From positions 28,008,213 to 28,072,212 of the forward strand of contig NC_088202.1 of the NCBI RefSeq assembly GCF_037126465.1: a DNA stretch of 64,000 nucleotides, read 5' to 3'. Source of the stretch: Ornithodoros turicata. Taxonomy: Eukaryota; Arthropoda; Arachnida; Ixodida; Argasidae. Each line of letters starts with the position of its first letter. The stretch's first letter is position 1. The translations under genes were made by a program, and so were the position numbers. Below the pieces are notes generated by a model, which saw only the letters and a program-made list of their open reading frames with translations, did no database searches and was not told the DNA's origin. Positions 1-9,806 of the stretch are shown in pieces.

Positions 1-93
1 TTCGAGCCGATTGGGATGGATCTACTCGGGCCCTTCCCACATTCGTCTTCCGGAAATCGTTGGATAATCGTCGCCACCGGCTATCTGACCTGA
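1..93 (+). pseudogene. Ty3/gypsy integrase core fragment
   Basis: Frame 1 reads 30 codons, then a TGA stop. The peptide contains IGMDLLGPFP and GNRWIIVATGYLT, which match the start of the Ty3/gypsy integrase catalytic core: the first catalytic Asp lies in the MDLLGPFP block, followed by the NRWIIV strand. The fragment runs off the left window edge and is cut on the right by a LINE 3' end near base 95. Canonical copies have D at the position of G in ATGYLT, so it is probably already mutated. The gypsy remnant at 12265-13957 lacks exactly this part of integrase, so the two may come from one family. It is only a relic. Confidence 0.75.
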
Positions 94-395
94 TTGGAGG
101 TTGTTCCATTCGATGGCAGTTGAATAAAAGAATGATCTGGATAATGCATTGGTATTACAATGAAAGCGTGTGACCTTATTAGTGTGGTCGATGCGAGGAA
201 AAATGACACTCGGGCGGGTGATGGGCGACTGGTGCGGTGGCAAGATGAAAAAGAACCTATGGAAGAGGGCTAACTTGGCAAGACAGCGACGATGTTCGAG
301 TGAGTCGTGATTAAGATTTGATTTTAATGCGGTTACAGAGGTATCGAATTAGTAGTCGTTGGAAATGAAACGGGCAGTCCGATTCTGGATGGCTT

Positions 396-1627
396 CTATG
401 GCGTCGCAGAGATACTTTGGGGGAGGGTCCCAAATAGGTAATGCATATTCCAGCTTGCTTCGTACAAGAGCCGTGAAGGTTGGGAGCTTAAGATGGAGGG
501 CGCCAACCTGAGGGTGCGTCTAACAAAGCCTAGGGAGCGAGAAGCTAGAGTTATTATGTGGTTGATGTGCTCGTTCCAAGTTAGGTTGGAGGGAAGGTGG
601 ATTCCCAGATATCTGTAAGAATCTGCTCGGGTTAATGTGATATCACTTAGAGTGTAAGGGAAGGGAGGAAGACAGGAGACCCGTCTTCGAGAAAACAACA
701 AAATGCGACACTTTGCAATGTTCAGAGGCATTTGGCACTCATTGCACCACGCCGGATTAGTGAAAGGTCGCTTTGTAAGGTTAGTTGGTCGGAAGGAGAG
801 AGGATTTGCCCGTACACTACAGAGTCGTCAGCAAAGAGACGAATCGTGGAAGATATGCCTGAAGGAAGGTCATTTATATAGATAAGGAAAAGGAGAGGGC
901 CGAGGACTGAACCCTGAGGGACACCAGAAAGCACAGGTACATTTGGGGATAGGTGGTTGTTGCAAGTACCAAATAACGTACGATTAGTCAGAAATTGAGC
1001 TATCCAACGGACGACATGCAGGTCGAGGTTAAGCAGATAGAGTTTGTATAGAAGCTTAGAGTGCGGCACCGTATCGAAGGCCTCGCGAAAGTCTAAGAAA
1101 GCGGCATCAGTCTGATGAGTATTGTACGTGTGGAGAAAGATGTCGTGAACAAAACTGGCTACTTGAGTTTCACACGTAAAAAGCTTTCGAAACGCGTGCT
1201 GCAAGGGATAGAAGAAGCATTTTTCTTCAAGGTACTTAACTACGTTGGAGTATGCGTTCGAGAATTTTACATACTATAGAAGTGAGTGAAATGGGGCGGT
1301 AGCTATTAACGATGTGGCAGCTGCCTGATTTGTGAAGTGATTTGTGTCAGGGACAATCTTCGCAGTCTTCCACTCCTGCGGTAAAGCAGCATCTTGGAGT
1401 GACTGAGTAAATATGCAACATAGAATCTTGCTGTAAAGAGATCTCGTGTTGTATAGAATCTTCGGGTTAATAGAGTCCGGACCAGCACTCAACGACAGCT
1501 TAAGTGACCCAATGATTTTACAAATGCCATGAGCGCTGATATGAATGGGGACCATAGGTGAGGAGGCGATTACTGATAATGGAGTTTGGGTGTAACCGTT
1601 ATCGGTGTTGAAAACAGATGAAAACAA
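396..1627 (-). pseudogene. LINE reverse transcriptase, frameshifted
   Basis: Three overlapping minus-strand frames make up one RT domain. The frame ending near 1274 has the N-terminal block KLSLSAGPDSINPKIL. The frame at 722-1204 has the palm: AFLDFREAFDTVPH (first catalytic Asp), GVPQGSVLGPLLF, and the catalytic FADD at about 824-835. The frame at 396-731 has the thumb, with SYRYLGIHLPSNLTW. RT would prime reverse transcription of the element's own RNA at nicked target DNA. Frame breaks near 1270 and 725 show that the gene is inactive. No RNase H domain follows, which fits CR1/Jockey clades. Confidence 0.8.
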
Positions 1628-1814
1628 GGAAGCGAAAGCGGTGGCGCAGTTGTTGTCGGCGCGTGTCAGACTGATAATGTGGGATTTTGCCGGAGATAAA
1701 ATTTTCCAAAATTATTTTGGTTTATTCGTCAAGAGAAACGGGAGGTCGATGGTAAAGAACTTTTGTTTCACTTCCTTGATATAGCGCCTGTATTCCCATT
1801 CACAGTAGCGAAAT

Positions 1815-2695
1815 TTAGCCCATGATACGTTGTCGCCAAGACGCTTTGCCTTCCTGAATAAACGCTTTTTCTTGGTTAGCAAGATTTTGACTTTTCGTGA
1901 ACCAAGGATTGTGATCATAAGATTTCACTCTTATCTTTGGAACATGGTACTCGGTAAGGTAGCTAATGTTGTCACGAAAGAGGGACCAGTTATCCTTAAT
2001 GGAGTGAGGCGAGGTGCCATGAAAGGAATTTTCATACAGAGCTTCAAGACCTTCGTTGATGGCTTGGAAGTTAGCTCGAGCGTAGTCGTATATGGCTTTA
2101 TCGTTGAATTTACGAACATTTAGACTTGAAGAGATATCGAAGAAAATGGCCTTGTGGTGACTGAGACTATCAGCGACATGCAAAGAAGTGATGTGCTCAT
2201 GATGGGAGGTTAAAACCAAGTCAAGGGTTGACTGTGTGGCATGAGATATTCGGGTAGGATGTGGAATATAGAGTGATGCTATATGCACGACGTCGTGCGC
2301 CAAAAGCGGACGTTGCTATATACACGACGCGCTTCTGCGCTCTTTTTGAGGACCTTCTGACCTAACCGGCGGCACAGTCTCATGCCGGCACCGCCTAGTG
2401 CGTGCCTGGGGGGGGGGGGGCGCCCCCCCAGACTCGTCCCCCAATCTGTGAAACCGAAACTGACCTAGCCTCACTAAAATGAGGTGCAAAGAAACCAATC
2501 CCGTCAACATTCGCGTGGTGGCGCATGCGCAAAAGCGCGTCGTGTATATAGCAACTTCCGGTTTTGGCGCACGACGTCGTGCATGTAGCATTACTCTTAA
2601 ATGTAAGGCATAAATCCACAAACAGTGTCTCTTGTGAACTCCGGGAAAGATTGCAGTGGAGCAAGTCCCAATTTATTGACCGTATATGTATCAGC
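1815..2695 (-). pseudogene. LINE endonuclease C-terminal half, interrupted
   Basis: The minus frame from 2303 to 1815 contains LYIPHPTRISHATQSTLDLV and then ADSLSHHKAIFFDI, which correspond to the last strands of the LINE endonuclease, with the usual S-D/H-H active-site block here reading SLSHHK. On the far side of the MITE, the minus frame from about 2690 to 2600 reads SINWDLLHCN and ETLFVDLCLTF, the preceding endonuclease strands. The two halves fit end to end, so the MITE landed inside this reading frame. The N-terminal third is absent. Confidence 0.7.
2270..2597. mobile_element. MITE with ~65-bp terminal inverted repeats
   Basis: The left end begins AGAGTGATGCTATATGCACG. The reverse complement of the right end begins AGAGTAATGCTACATGCACG. 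The match continues through CGTCGTGCGCCAAAA and a second block containing TATACACGACGCGCTT, giving imperfect inverted repeats of about 65 bp. The internal part carries a G12 run and no coding sequence. The element splits a LINE endonuclease frame. I could not define an unambiguous target duplication. Confidence 0.8.
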
Positions 2696-2699
2696 GTAT

Positions 2700-3075
2700 A
2701 TTGAAGGTATATATTACTGTATGTGTATCAGGGCAGATTTCAAGCTTCCTGAGCGCGCACAGACGGTGATCTCAGTTGTCTCGCGACGTAACAGACGGAG
2801 AAAGACACTGGCTGTCACACACACAGCCATCCCGAAGGCTATGCCAATCTTTGTTGATGCACCCACGAATCCACAGGAAGACTGCCGAAGCTCTCACATT
2901 CGTATTAAGTACCTGTAGCTTGAACTACAAACAGTTTGGTGCACACTCCACAAAACGAGAACAGCTCATTGCTGATTTCATGGGCCCGGCCATGCGAGCC
3001 GAGAAGGACAGTTCAACAGAGGATCAATTTTGGGTAAGTTCGAACGTGGCGCCAGTCGTCGGTGCAACAATTTCC
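2700..3075 (+). repeat. Unclassified interspersed repeat, copy 1
   Basis: This segment matches the reverse complement of 15510-15860 along most of its length. Shared blocks include TATTACTGTATRTGT, CACACAGCCATCCCGA, ACGAGAACAGCTCATTGCTG and GCCATGCGAGCCGAGAAGG. Both copies keep an open frame reading KREQLIADFMG(P/A)AMRAEK. I do not recognise the family. It follows directly on the truncated LINE. Confidence 0.7.
2767..2790 (+). mobile_element. Extremely truncated SINE tail with target duplication
   Basis: The 24 bases here equal the 3' tail of the SINE at 38398-38682 (bases 38634-38657, ending TCTCGCGACGTA). They are flanked by the direct repeat ACAGACGG at 2759-2766 and 2791-2798. The inverted partner repeat at 15510-15860 lacks the block, so it looks like a retroposition event that copied only the tail. 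Confidence 0.5.
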
Positions 3076-3976
3076 AGAGTGAACCGAGCTCGATCAGCTC
3101 AGATAACGCTTTTTCATTCTTTTCCTTTTCAGTATTATTTTTGATTCATTTCCAATTCTAATTCCAATTCCAGCTCAACCGGTCAGCGCGCTGACACTAG
3201 TTCAACGTAGAGTCAAATCTCTCGCTTCCCTAAGGAGAACAGTACTTGAAGTATATTCGTGTTTTGTGATTCCTTTTTCCCTCTCTACGTTCCAGAAACA
3301 TACGGTTTCTGAGCCAAGACAATATAGTTGCGAGCGCAGTTGACGTACAGAAGTATCCCGTACCGTGAAGACCACCACCCCAAACGTGGTTGCCAGGGTT
3401 TCGGTTTTGGCCATTTGCATGTCAAAATTCAAGGATGGATATTTGAATACACGTACATATTTCAAAATTTAATTTTTAAACGTGGTGTGGATTTTAACTA
3501 GGACAGTCTCCCATATCGGTATCTGGCTTTTGTTCAAGACGTCCTTATTAGAGTTAATTAATGAATTTAATTGATTAGTCATCCTTATTAGTCATTATAG
3601 TCTTTCTTGGAAAAGATACGCGCCCGTAGAACTCAACTGTGAAAATGACGTGCTCTCGTGACTTTTTTATAAAAATTTGTCCAAGCTGAAACGCGCACAC
3701 ACACACAAAATAAACGGGGTGCAACAAACGCATACTTCGTGGTCGTAGCCATTGTTAACAGAGATTTTTTTAAATAAAACAACAGTAGCAAAGATATGTT
3801 GAGAGACTACGGGGATGAGAAACTACAAAATTGCCACCAGGGCAGCGCCACCGTCACGCCGACTTTTTTCGCGTGTTTTTCCTTGCGCGCGGCAGGCGGC
3901 GCTCGTGTGGAGGCTCTTACCGGTGGGCGGAGCGTGGCCGGAGGGCTGCGTGCGCGCTTACCCGCTCATATTTTTT
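3076..3976. other. Non-coding AT-rich stretch
   Basis: No convincing gene or known element is seen. Short open frames occur but lack family motifs. There is a direct TTAATTAATG/TTTAATTGATT-rich patch near 3550 and a short CA run near 3695. The 3' part (3810-3975) becomes GC-rich and leads into the GGGCCGACTTC repeat cluster. Confidence 0.6.
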
Positions 3977-4835
3977 CAGCCTGGGCCGACTTCTTTCGCC
4001 ATTTTTCAATCTGTGCCGACTTCAATCGCAATTTTTTCCCGGCTACAATAGGTGTGTGGTGGGCGGTTTACATGCAAAGGATAGCCATACACAAAAGTAC
4101 AAGTGAAAATATATTTATTAAACTCATTAGTGTCGAGAATTATGTTATGACTCTGTGTGAAGGAGAAAAACTTAGCCAAAAAATCTGATGCAATAGCATT
4201 GAAGGGGTATCATTTTTTTATTAGTGATAATCACGCAAGTTTTCAATTAAGCAGGAGGAGTAGCACATTTTAATCAAAGAAGATATTTTTAATCAATATG
4301 ATTACAATCACAATTAAAAGTTTATTATAAAAACTCTAACATTATTATACGTGACCACCATACTGGAGTTTTAATTACAAAGTTCTGATATGTAACTTCA
4401 AGAACAATAGCTGGGCCGACTTCTCTAGCAATTCTTTTATTATTTTTTTCCAGCGCGCGGTGGGTGGCGCGCAGGTTAGGGGCTGTCCGGGTGCTTACCA
4501 GCAGGCCGACGGGCTCGGTGTGCCCCGGGCCGACTTCTTTGGCGATTTTTCCGCCTGGGCCGACTTCTCTAGCGATTTTTTTTCAGCGCGCGGTGGGTGG
4601 CGCGCAGGTGAGGGGCTGTCCGTGGGCTTACCAGCGGGCTGAAGAGCTGAGAATACACTTATGATTCTCCATCCTGGGCTGACTTCTTTGGCTATTTTTC
4701 AGCCTGGGCCTATTTCGTTCGCATTTTTTTCATGGGGCGCGCAAGTAGGGGCATGCACGTTGACAACACCGGGCCACATCTTTGGCGATTTTTCACCCTG
4801 GGCCGACTTCGTTCGCAATTTTGTTTTCAGGTGGT
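3977..4835 (+). repeat. Minisatellite-like cluster of GGGCCGACTTC units
   Basis: A degenerate ~28-base unit of the form CCTGGGCCGACTTC followed by TTTGGCGATTTTTC occurs about nine times, at roughly 3985, 4012, 4411, 4526, 4555, 4673, 4703, 4770 and 4798. A longer module with GCGCGCGGTGGGTGGCGCGC and GGGGCTGTCCG is duplicated at 4453 and 4586. The open frames crossing it are by-products of the repeat. An AT-rich block lies between the first two and the remaining units. Confidence 0.7.
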
Positions 4836-5388
4836 GCGTGTATCAAGATTTAAAGTTTTATTATAAAAACTCTAACATGACCCCCATAGTGGAGCTTTAA
4901 TTACAAGTGCCGATAGATGTATGTGAACAGCAGAGAACCTGGAAGACCATGGGACACGAATGACACGAACACAAGAGGAAATAAGATCTATAACACTACA
5001 TTAACCAAAGAAGACATTCTTAATCAAAACAACAGAGGAGGAGAATAATCTATCATTTTAACTATCATAAAATCATCATCGTGACTTAATCTAGTCGAAC
5101 CCCATACAATTTTGATTCTAAGAGACACTACAAACCTTACTTTGTTGTATGAATTCAACACAGAAAATATATTTAAAAAATGAACTTCACCGCATAGCAC
5201 GCTCCTAGCCAACAATCAGCTCTAATATTATCTGCCCTGATTTGTTGAAGACGGTAGGCGTACACCTGTTTTGTGACAGTTATGAACATTTTCGAATGCA
5301 ATAAGGAAGATTATTCCAACATTACACAATTAATCAATTTCTTATTAAGTAAACAGCATAGACATACGGAAATAATGAGAAACAGAAC
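4245..5388 (+). repeat. Partly duplicated AT-rich segment
   Basis: Two related AT-rich blocks flank the second minisatellite group. TTATTATAAAAACTCTAACA occurs at about 4322 and 4859, each time followed within about 40 bases by GGAGYTTTAATTACAA. AACCAAAGAAGACATTCTTA near 4995 resembles sequence near 4275. The block AACTATCATAAAATCATC near 5056 resembles the outer edge of the large palindrome at 5890 (AACTATCGTAAAATCAACC). This suggests that the cluster and the palindrome belong to one repeat complex. No gene is recognised. Confidence 0.5.
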
Positions 5389-5845
5389 GATCAACAGCTA
5401 ATAGAGAACCAAAACCCATCACGTAAACAAGAGGTACACAAAGGATAAATAGTTGGAGAACAATCTATCAAAACGAGAAACATGGAGGGATGAATAGCAC
5501 AGAAACACTCTAAACGGTGGATCTAGCCAACGTGTAAACAACATGCAGGAAAATGATTGAAAAAGAATCTATCAAAACGAGAAACATGCAGGGATGAATA
5601 GCAGAGGAACACTTTGAACGGCACACCATCCACATGTAAACAATGGACAGGAAAATATTATTGCAATCAACAGCTAATAGAGAACCAAAACCCATCACAT
5701 AAACAAGAGGTACACAGAGGATAAATAATTGAAAAACAATCTATCAAAACGAGAAACATGCACGGATGAATAGCAGAGAAACACTCTAAACGGCGCATCT
5801 GCCAACATGTAAACAACACACAGGAAAATAATAGCGAAACAAACT
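5389..5845 (+). repeat. Tandem repeat of A (~65 bp) and B (~105 bp) units
   Basis: Unit A, with AGCTAATAGAGAACCAAAAC, occurs at about 5396 and 5672. Unit B, with ATCTATCAAAACGAGAAACA, occurs at about 5463, 5568 and 5742. The order is A-B-B-A-B. Unit B also contains GGATGAATAGCA and AACATGTAAACAA. There is no protein family match. The array abuts the outer edge of the large palindrome. Confidence 0.75.
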
Positions 5846-5923
5846 ATCAAACATTAATAAACTGAAATGTAAATAATATATATTTTGAACTATCGTAAAA
5901 TCAACCTTGCGACCTAACAATAT

Positions 5924-6225
5924 TGTCACGAAGCGAAATGGGTCGGCGAGTCGTCGCATAAACAGCGAACGGTTTATTAGACTACTTGGTAGCAAAACAC
6001 AAGAGTGATAGCTCTCTGAACACAACTGAGTCCAAAGAATGAATGCCCCAGCTTGGAGCGCACAATCATTTAAGCGTCGCGCCGAAAAGTCTAGAAACAG
6101 CACGTGCGTTTGCCAGAGAGCAGCCGATGTGTCTGGAAGCTTCTTGCTTCTTCTTCAGGATGCGCCGGGCTGAGATGTACCGTTTCGTGCCTGCCCTGGA
6201 AGTTTCGCGATGATGATTCGTGGCA
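5924..6225 (-). mobile_element. Solo LTR
   Basis: A 302-bp block begins TGTCACGAAGCG and ends ATTCGTGGCA. It has TG...CA ends with inverted TGYCACG tips and is flanked by ATAT at 5920-5923 and 6226-6229. The matching position in the right arm of the palindrome reads CAATATAGAATT without the block, so that is an empty site. On the minus strand AATAAACCGTTCGC looks like an LTR polyadenylation region, hence the orientation. It is likely a Ty3/gypsy-type LTR left by recombination. Confidence 0.75.
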
Positions 6226-6335
6226 ATATGGAATTTTCAGCCTACTCGGGCACTATAAACATTACCTTGACAGAGGTATCCAAACAGGGAGCACAGCTAT
6301 GCTTTACACAGTACAACCAGACTCGAGACCGGCGG

Positions 6336-8487
6336 GGTCACTCTCTCCCTCTATACAACCCAAAGCAAAGAATCTGTTGTCAATCTATGGGGTGGGGAAA
6401 CCCTCTCTCTTTTTCACATTCTTTCTTCCATAAGGAAATATTCTCAGGACTGGTGTACAGAGATGAAATTTTCTGTTGATTGCAAATAGACATTGGAATT
6501 ATTCGATTCTCAAGAACACAATAAGAATTCTATCAACAAACAATAGCACGCAAAAAATCTAGGAATAGACGTCAATATCAGTGCAAACTGGTTTTTAGAG
6601 AAACATTATCTAAGCAAATGAGAAATATTATCGGCGCAAACCATACCAAACGAGAAACGCTGCATTTAATGTATTTCAGATCAGACACAACTATTATGCA
6701 TACATTATTCTCAACTCACAAAATATCAATCGAGTGAACATCTGAAGCAAAGAGAGAAAGTTAAGTTTACTAAGTGATAAAAACAATACTCATTCGAAAC
6801 GAGGATCAAATTTAATTACATCGTTTTATGATAACTTTGCAATAGTAATTTCTACACGCAGAAGCCGCAAACAAACAACTCATCCGAAATGCAAATTAAT
6901 GTGAAAATTTGCTACAGTGAAAATCAACGCACACAGCTCAAAAATACATTCCAATCTAGTAGAATATTTTTTTATTAATATCAATCGAGTGATCACCTGA
7001 AACAAAGTCAAAGCAGTAATTAATTTAGCCAAACATTTTCCTAACCACGCGCGCAAATACAACACAGAAACACGTCTTTTTCATTCAGGACCCACTAGTG
7101 GATTCGAAGTGACAGGGGGAAACGGCGGGGTCACTCTCTCCCTCTATACAGCCCAAAGCGAAGAATCTGTTGTCAATCTATGGAGTGGGGAAACCCTCTC
7201 TCTTTTTCACATTCTTTCCTCCAAAAGGAAATATTCTTAGGACCGGTGTACAGAGGCGAAATTTTTTATTGATCGCAAATAGACATTGGAATTATTCAAT
7301 TCTCAAGAACACAATAATAATTCTATCAACAAAAAATAGCACCCAAAAATCTAGGAATAGACGTCAATATCAGTGCAAACTGGGTTTTTAGAGAAACATT
7401 ATCTAAGCAAATGAGAAATATTATCGGCGCAAACAATACCAAACGAGAAACCCTGCATTTAATGTATTTCAGATCAGACACAACTATTATGCATACATTA
7501 TTCTCAACTCACAAAATATCAATCGAGTGAACATCTGACGCAAAATGATAAAGTCAAATTTATTCAATGATAGAAACAATACTCATTCGAAAACGAGAAT
7601 CAAATTTACTTACCGTAATTTCACCCGTATAAGCCGCACCGCAGATAAGCCGCAGGACGCGTTTTTTGGGACGTTTTGAAAATTTTCTGGCAGATAAGCC
7701 GCACCCGCAGATAAGCAGCGGGTAATACGAGACGACTGATTTGTGCGACAAAGGAGACCATAGAGAAGGCCATAAACCCTGGGGTCATACTCCGGGATCG
7801 GCACAGTGTACAACAGAGGGGGTCAGTTCTGGAGTTCTACCAAGATCGGATTGTGCCCTTGTCGGGTGTTTTTCGTGGACTGATGGGTCAGTCGTCTTCC
7901 AGAAGACGTGAATCACTGTCACTACTTTCCTTAAAGCTGCTTGGGGGAATGCACTAGGAAGATCAATCTACTCGAATGTGGACCCGTCCCTGTTACGCAC
8001 TGTTCGTACATCGGCAGGGCAGTGCTGTTCCAGAGACACTGTCGGCCCTTTCGTTAAAATCGGCGTATGGGGAAAATACCAGGAAAAAATAGTCATCAGA
8101 TAAGCCGCACCGGTGGATAAGCTGCAGGGCGCCCATGAGAAAAAAAAATCGCGCATAAGCCCCGGCTAATACGCGTGAAAATACGGTACATCGTTTTACG
8201 ACAACTTTGCAATAGTAATTTCTACATGCAGAAGCCACAAACAACTCATCTGAAATGCAAATTATTGTAAAAGCTTTCTATAGCGGAAATCAACGCACAA
8301 AACTTAAAAATACATTCCCAACTAGTAGAATATTTTTATTAATATCAGTCGAGTGATCATCTGAAACAAAGTCAAAAGCAGTAATTAATTTAGGCAAACA
8401 TTTTTCGTAACCACGCAGCACAAATATACATCACAGAAACATGTCTTTTTCGTTCAGGATCCACTAGTGGAAACGAAGTGAGAGAGG
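6336..8487 (+). repeat. Tandem duplication within the left palindrome arm
   Basis: The block starting CGGCGGGGTCACTCTCTCCC at about 6336 runs to about 7119, then starts again at 7122 and runs to about 8487. Both copies hold ATCTGTTGTCAATCTATGG, GAAACATTATCTAAGCAAAT and the ACTAGTGGA end. The second copy also contains a 574-bp MITE. The right arm has only one copy, so the duplication arose in the left arm or was lost from the right. Confidence 0.8.
7613..8186. mobile_element. TA-flanked MITE (Tc1/mariner-like ends)
   Basis: The ends are inverted repeats: CCGTAATTTCACCCGTATAA at the left, and CCGTATTTTCACGCGTATTA as the reverse complement of the right. Each side is flanked by TA (7611-7612 and 8187-8188). 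The duplicated left unit and the right arm both carry the uninterrupted site TTTAATTACATC. Inside, GATAAGCCGCACC motifs recur in both halves. There is no transposase frame, so it is non-autonomous. Confidence 0.8.
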
Positions 8488-8788
8488 GAAGATGAGTTCC
8501 CGTACACTTTCGTTAAGGTTACGCCCGCAGGGAGTAGGGGAATCCAACAATGGCCTTGGTACACAATGAATAGTTGGCAACCATAAACTCGCTCCTGCAA
8601 GTCAAGTTAGGGAAGGAGGGGCTCTAGCGCTGTCTTGTACGTAGAATCATTGAAAGCACACGTTTTTTCATTACGCATCACATCTTTTTTTGTAAATTGA
8701 CTTTCATAATTCTAACGTCAGGTGGAACATTCTAAACCTGATAATAAAATTTTAATAAATAAAATTAGCACCGATATGATTTAATTAA

Positions 8789-9271
8789 ATGTCGAGGCAC
8801 ACTACAAAACAGAACAGACAATTGCCATACATTGAAGAGATGGACGGATTTTGTACTCGTTACCATAGGTCATGGGAGGACCTGATAAAAAGTTGCTTCG
8901 AAAAGGAGGAGCAGCGAAACGATTCAATTATCGCTGCATTTCAATACGTCCTAGACATGGTCGTATTCGGAGATATGGTGCAAATTATGGAATTCAAGAT
9001 GCGAGAACTTGTATGCCGAATCTACAATAGTTATAAAAATATTTGCACGTCAACATCGGAAGGACCACTGGGATTGATGGTGGAGTTTTTGAGGTTTGCT
9101 AACGAAGAATTGAAATACACTAGACCTGACGTAATTGTAATCATTGCAGTGGGCATTGCATTAATCAAGAAAGCAATCAGATCAAATTATCATATACAAG
9201 CAGTCTATATCGCAAGATTCATTACGGATTTGTTGAAATTACACCTAACGGTTGGAATGAAAAGTACATAA
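8789..9271 (+). CDS. Uncharacterised 160-aa protein, left copy
   Basis: This is an intronless frame of 160 codons with a start ATG just after an AT-rich leader. An almost identical copy lies inverted at 10529-11011, with only two base changes in 483, both altering an amino acid (A124E and G156E). I do not recognise the family. The protein looks mostly helical and soluble, with a charged segment at residues 36-45, hydrophobic helices at about 48-60, 114-128 and 136-152, and four Cys. A weak resemblance to Bcl-2-type folds can be argued (FGDM at 60-63, then GPLGLMVEFLRF at 92-103), but this is speculation. The gene sits 69 bases upstream of the 116-aa gene. It may belong to an unknown mobile element or an old integrated DNA virus; neither is shown. 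Confidence 0.6.
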   Translation: MSRHTTKQNRQLPYIEEMDGFCTRYHRSWEDLIKSCFEKEEQRNDSIIAAFQYVLDMVVFGDMVQIMEFKMRELVCRIYNSYKNICTSTSEGPLGLMVEFLRFANEELKYTRPDVIVIIAVGIALIKKAIRSNYHIQAVYIARFITDLLKLHLTVGMKST

Positions 9272-9339
9272 AAAATCGTATCACATGATATATTCCACTA
9301 GAGCCTCTACACATTTATTTTCTTCAATCAGTTCGCGCA

Positions 9340-9690
9340 ATGATGTCGAATGAACAGAAGTTCAATATTGTAGTGCACGGTCTGATGTATCATCACTTAT
9401 TGAAACTGAACAAACATATCAATTGCGGTGGACCACCGGACGATTTTCATCTAATACCCTCGTGTACGCCATTCAAGAATCTTCATACAAAGAAAGGAAA
9501 CATCAATAAGAGACTGTACAAGTTCATCGCTACAAAGTGCAAGTTGTTGAAGCAATACAAACATGACGACAACATATCACCTGCGTTAATCAACGCTGGA
9601 TTCAAGCGCCCAATAATCAGAATAAACTACTTGATATCTTCGGAACTCATCAATCAAGACAACAAACAAAAACTTCGGAGTTTGGAATAG
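9340..9690 (+). CDS. Uncharacterised 116-aa protein
   Basis: This is an intronless frame of 116 codons beginning with two Met codons, 69 bases after the 160-aa gene and on the same strand. The product is basic, with a Lys-rich middle (THKKG-like TKKGNINKRLYKF, about residues 50-62) and three Cys. No transmembrane segment or known motif is seen. A polyadenylation-type AATAAA follows 17 bases after the stop, which fits a short transcription unit ending here. The right arm carries only the first 28 codons before diverging. Function is unknown; the link to the 160-aa gene rests on spacing and orientation alone. Confidence 0.5.
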   Translation: MMSNEQKFNIVVHGLMYHHLLKLNKHINCGGPPDDFHLIPSCTPFKNLHTKKGNINKRLYKFIATKCKLLKQYKHDDNISPALINAGFKRPIIRINYLISSELINQDNKQKLRSLE

Positions 9691-9706
9691 AACTGTAATT
9701 TATCGA

Positions 9707-9712
9707 AATAAA
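9707..9712 (+). promoter_or_regulatory. Candidate polyadenylation signal
   Basis: AATAAA lies 17 bases after the stop of the 116-aa frame, followed by a T/G-rich stretch (GTGTATAATTG). It could serve both small genes if they are cotranscribed. Confidence 0.4.
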
Positions 9713-9806
9713 CAAGTGTATAATTGAAATAATAATTGTATTCTTTGTCATCATTGTAATGTATTCTACACATCGCTACGAAAACAGCTTATGACTAGAT
9801 TGAAGA

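Larger units (their letters stand above)
95..2695 (-). mobile_element. CR1/Jockey-like LINE, 5'-truncated and split by a MITE
   Basis: Read on the minus strand from 2695 to 95, this stretch holds the C-terminal part of an apurinic-type endonuclease, a linker, a reverse transcriptase without RNase H, and a C-terminal tail ending in FFYSTAIEWNNL, a motif typical of the last residues of CR1/Jockey-type LINEs. The reading frame changes several times, so it is a dead copy. The 5' end is missing: the frame begins around SINWDLL in the endonuclease, just after where the GDFN motif would lie. A palindromic MITE (2270-2597) interrupts the endonuclease. The family placement rests on motif style only. 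Confidence 0.8.
5868..9432 (+). repeat. Left arm of the large imperfect palindrome
   Basis: From about 5868 inward this arm is the inverted copy of 10376-12255. Matching landmarks are AACTATCGTAAAATCAACC (outer edge), CCTACTCGGGCACT, GGCGGGGTCACTCTCTCC, AATCGAGTGAACATCTGA, TCCACTAGTGGA and the 160-codon gene. Comparing 8459-8655 with its partner by eye gave about 6 differences in 195 bases. The left arm is longer because it contains a solo LTR (5924-6225), a tandem duplication of its outer half and a MITE (7613-8186). Confidence 0.85.

Noticed and set aside
5389..5845. CRISPR-like array of direct repeats
   Set aside because: Units are about 65-105 bases, diverged, without constant short repeats or unique spacers, and the DNA is eukaryotic.
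8459..8474. GGATCCACTAGT resembles a cloning polylinker (also near 11330 and 14362)
   Set aside because: It occurs in both palindrome arms and in a diverged form in the duplicated unit, so it belongs to the repeat; no further vector sequence follows.
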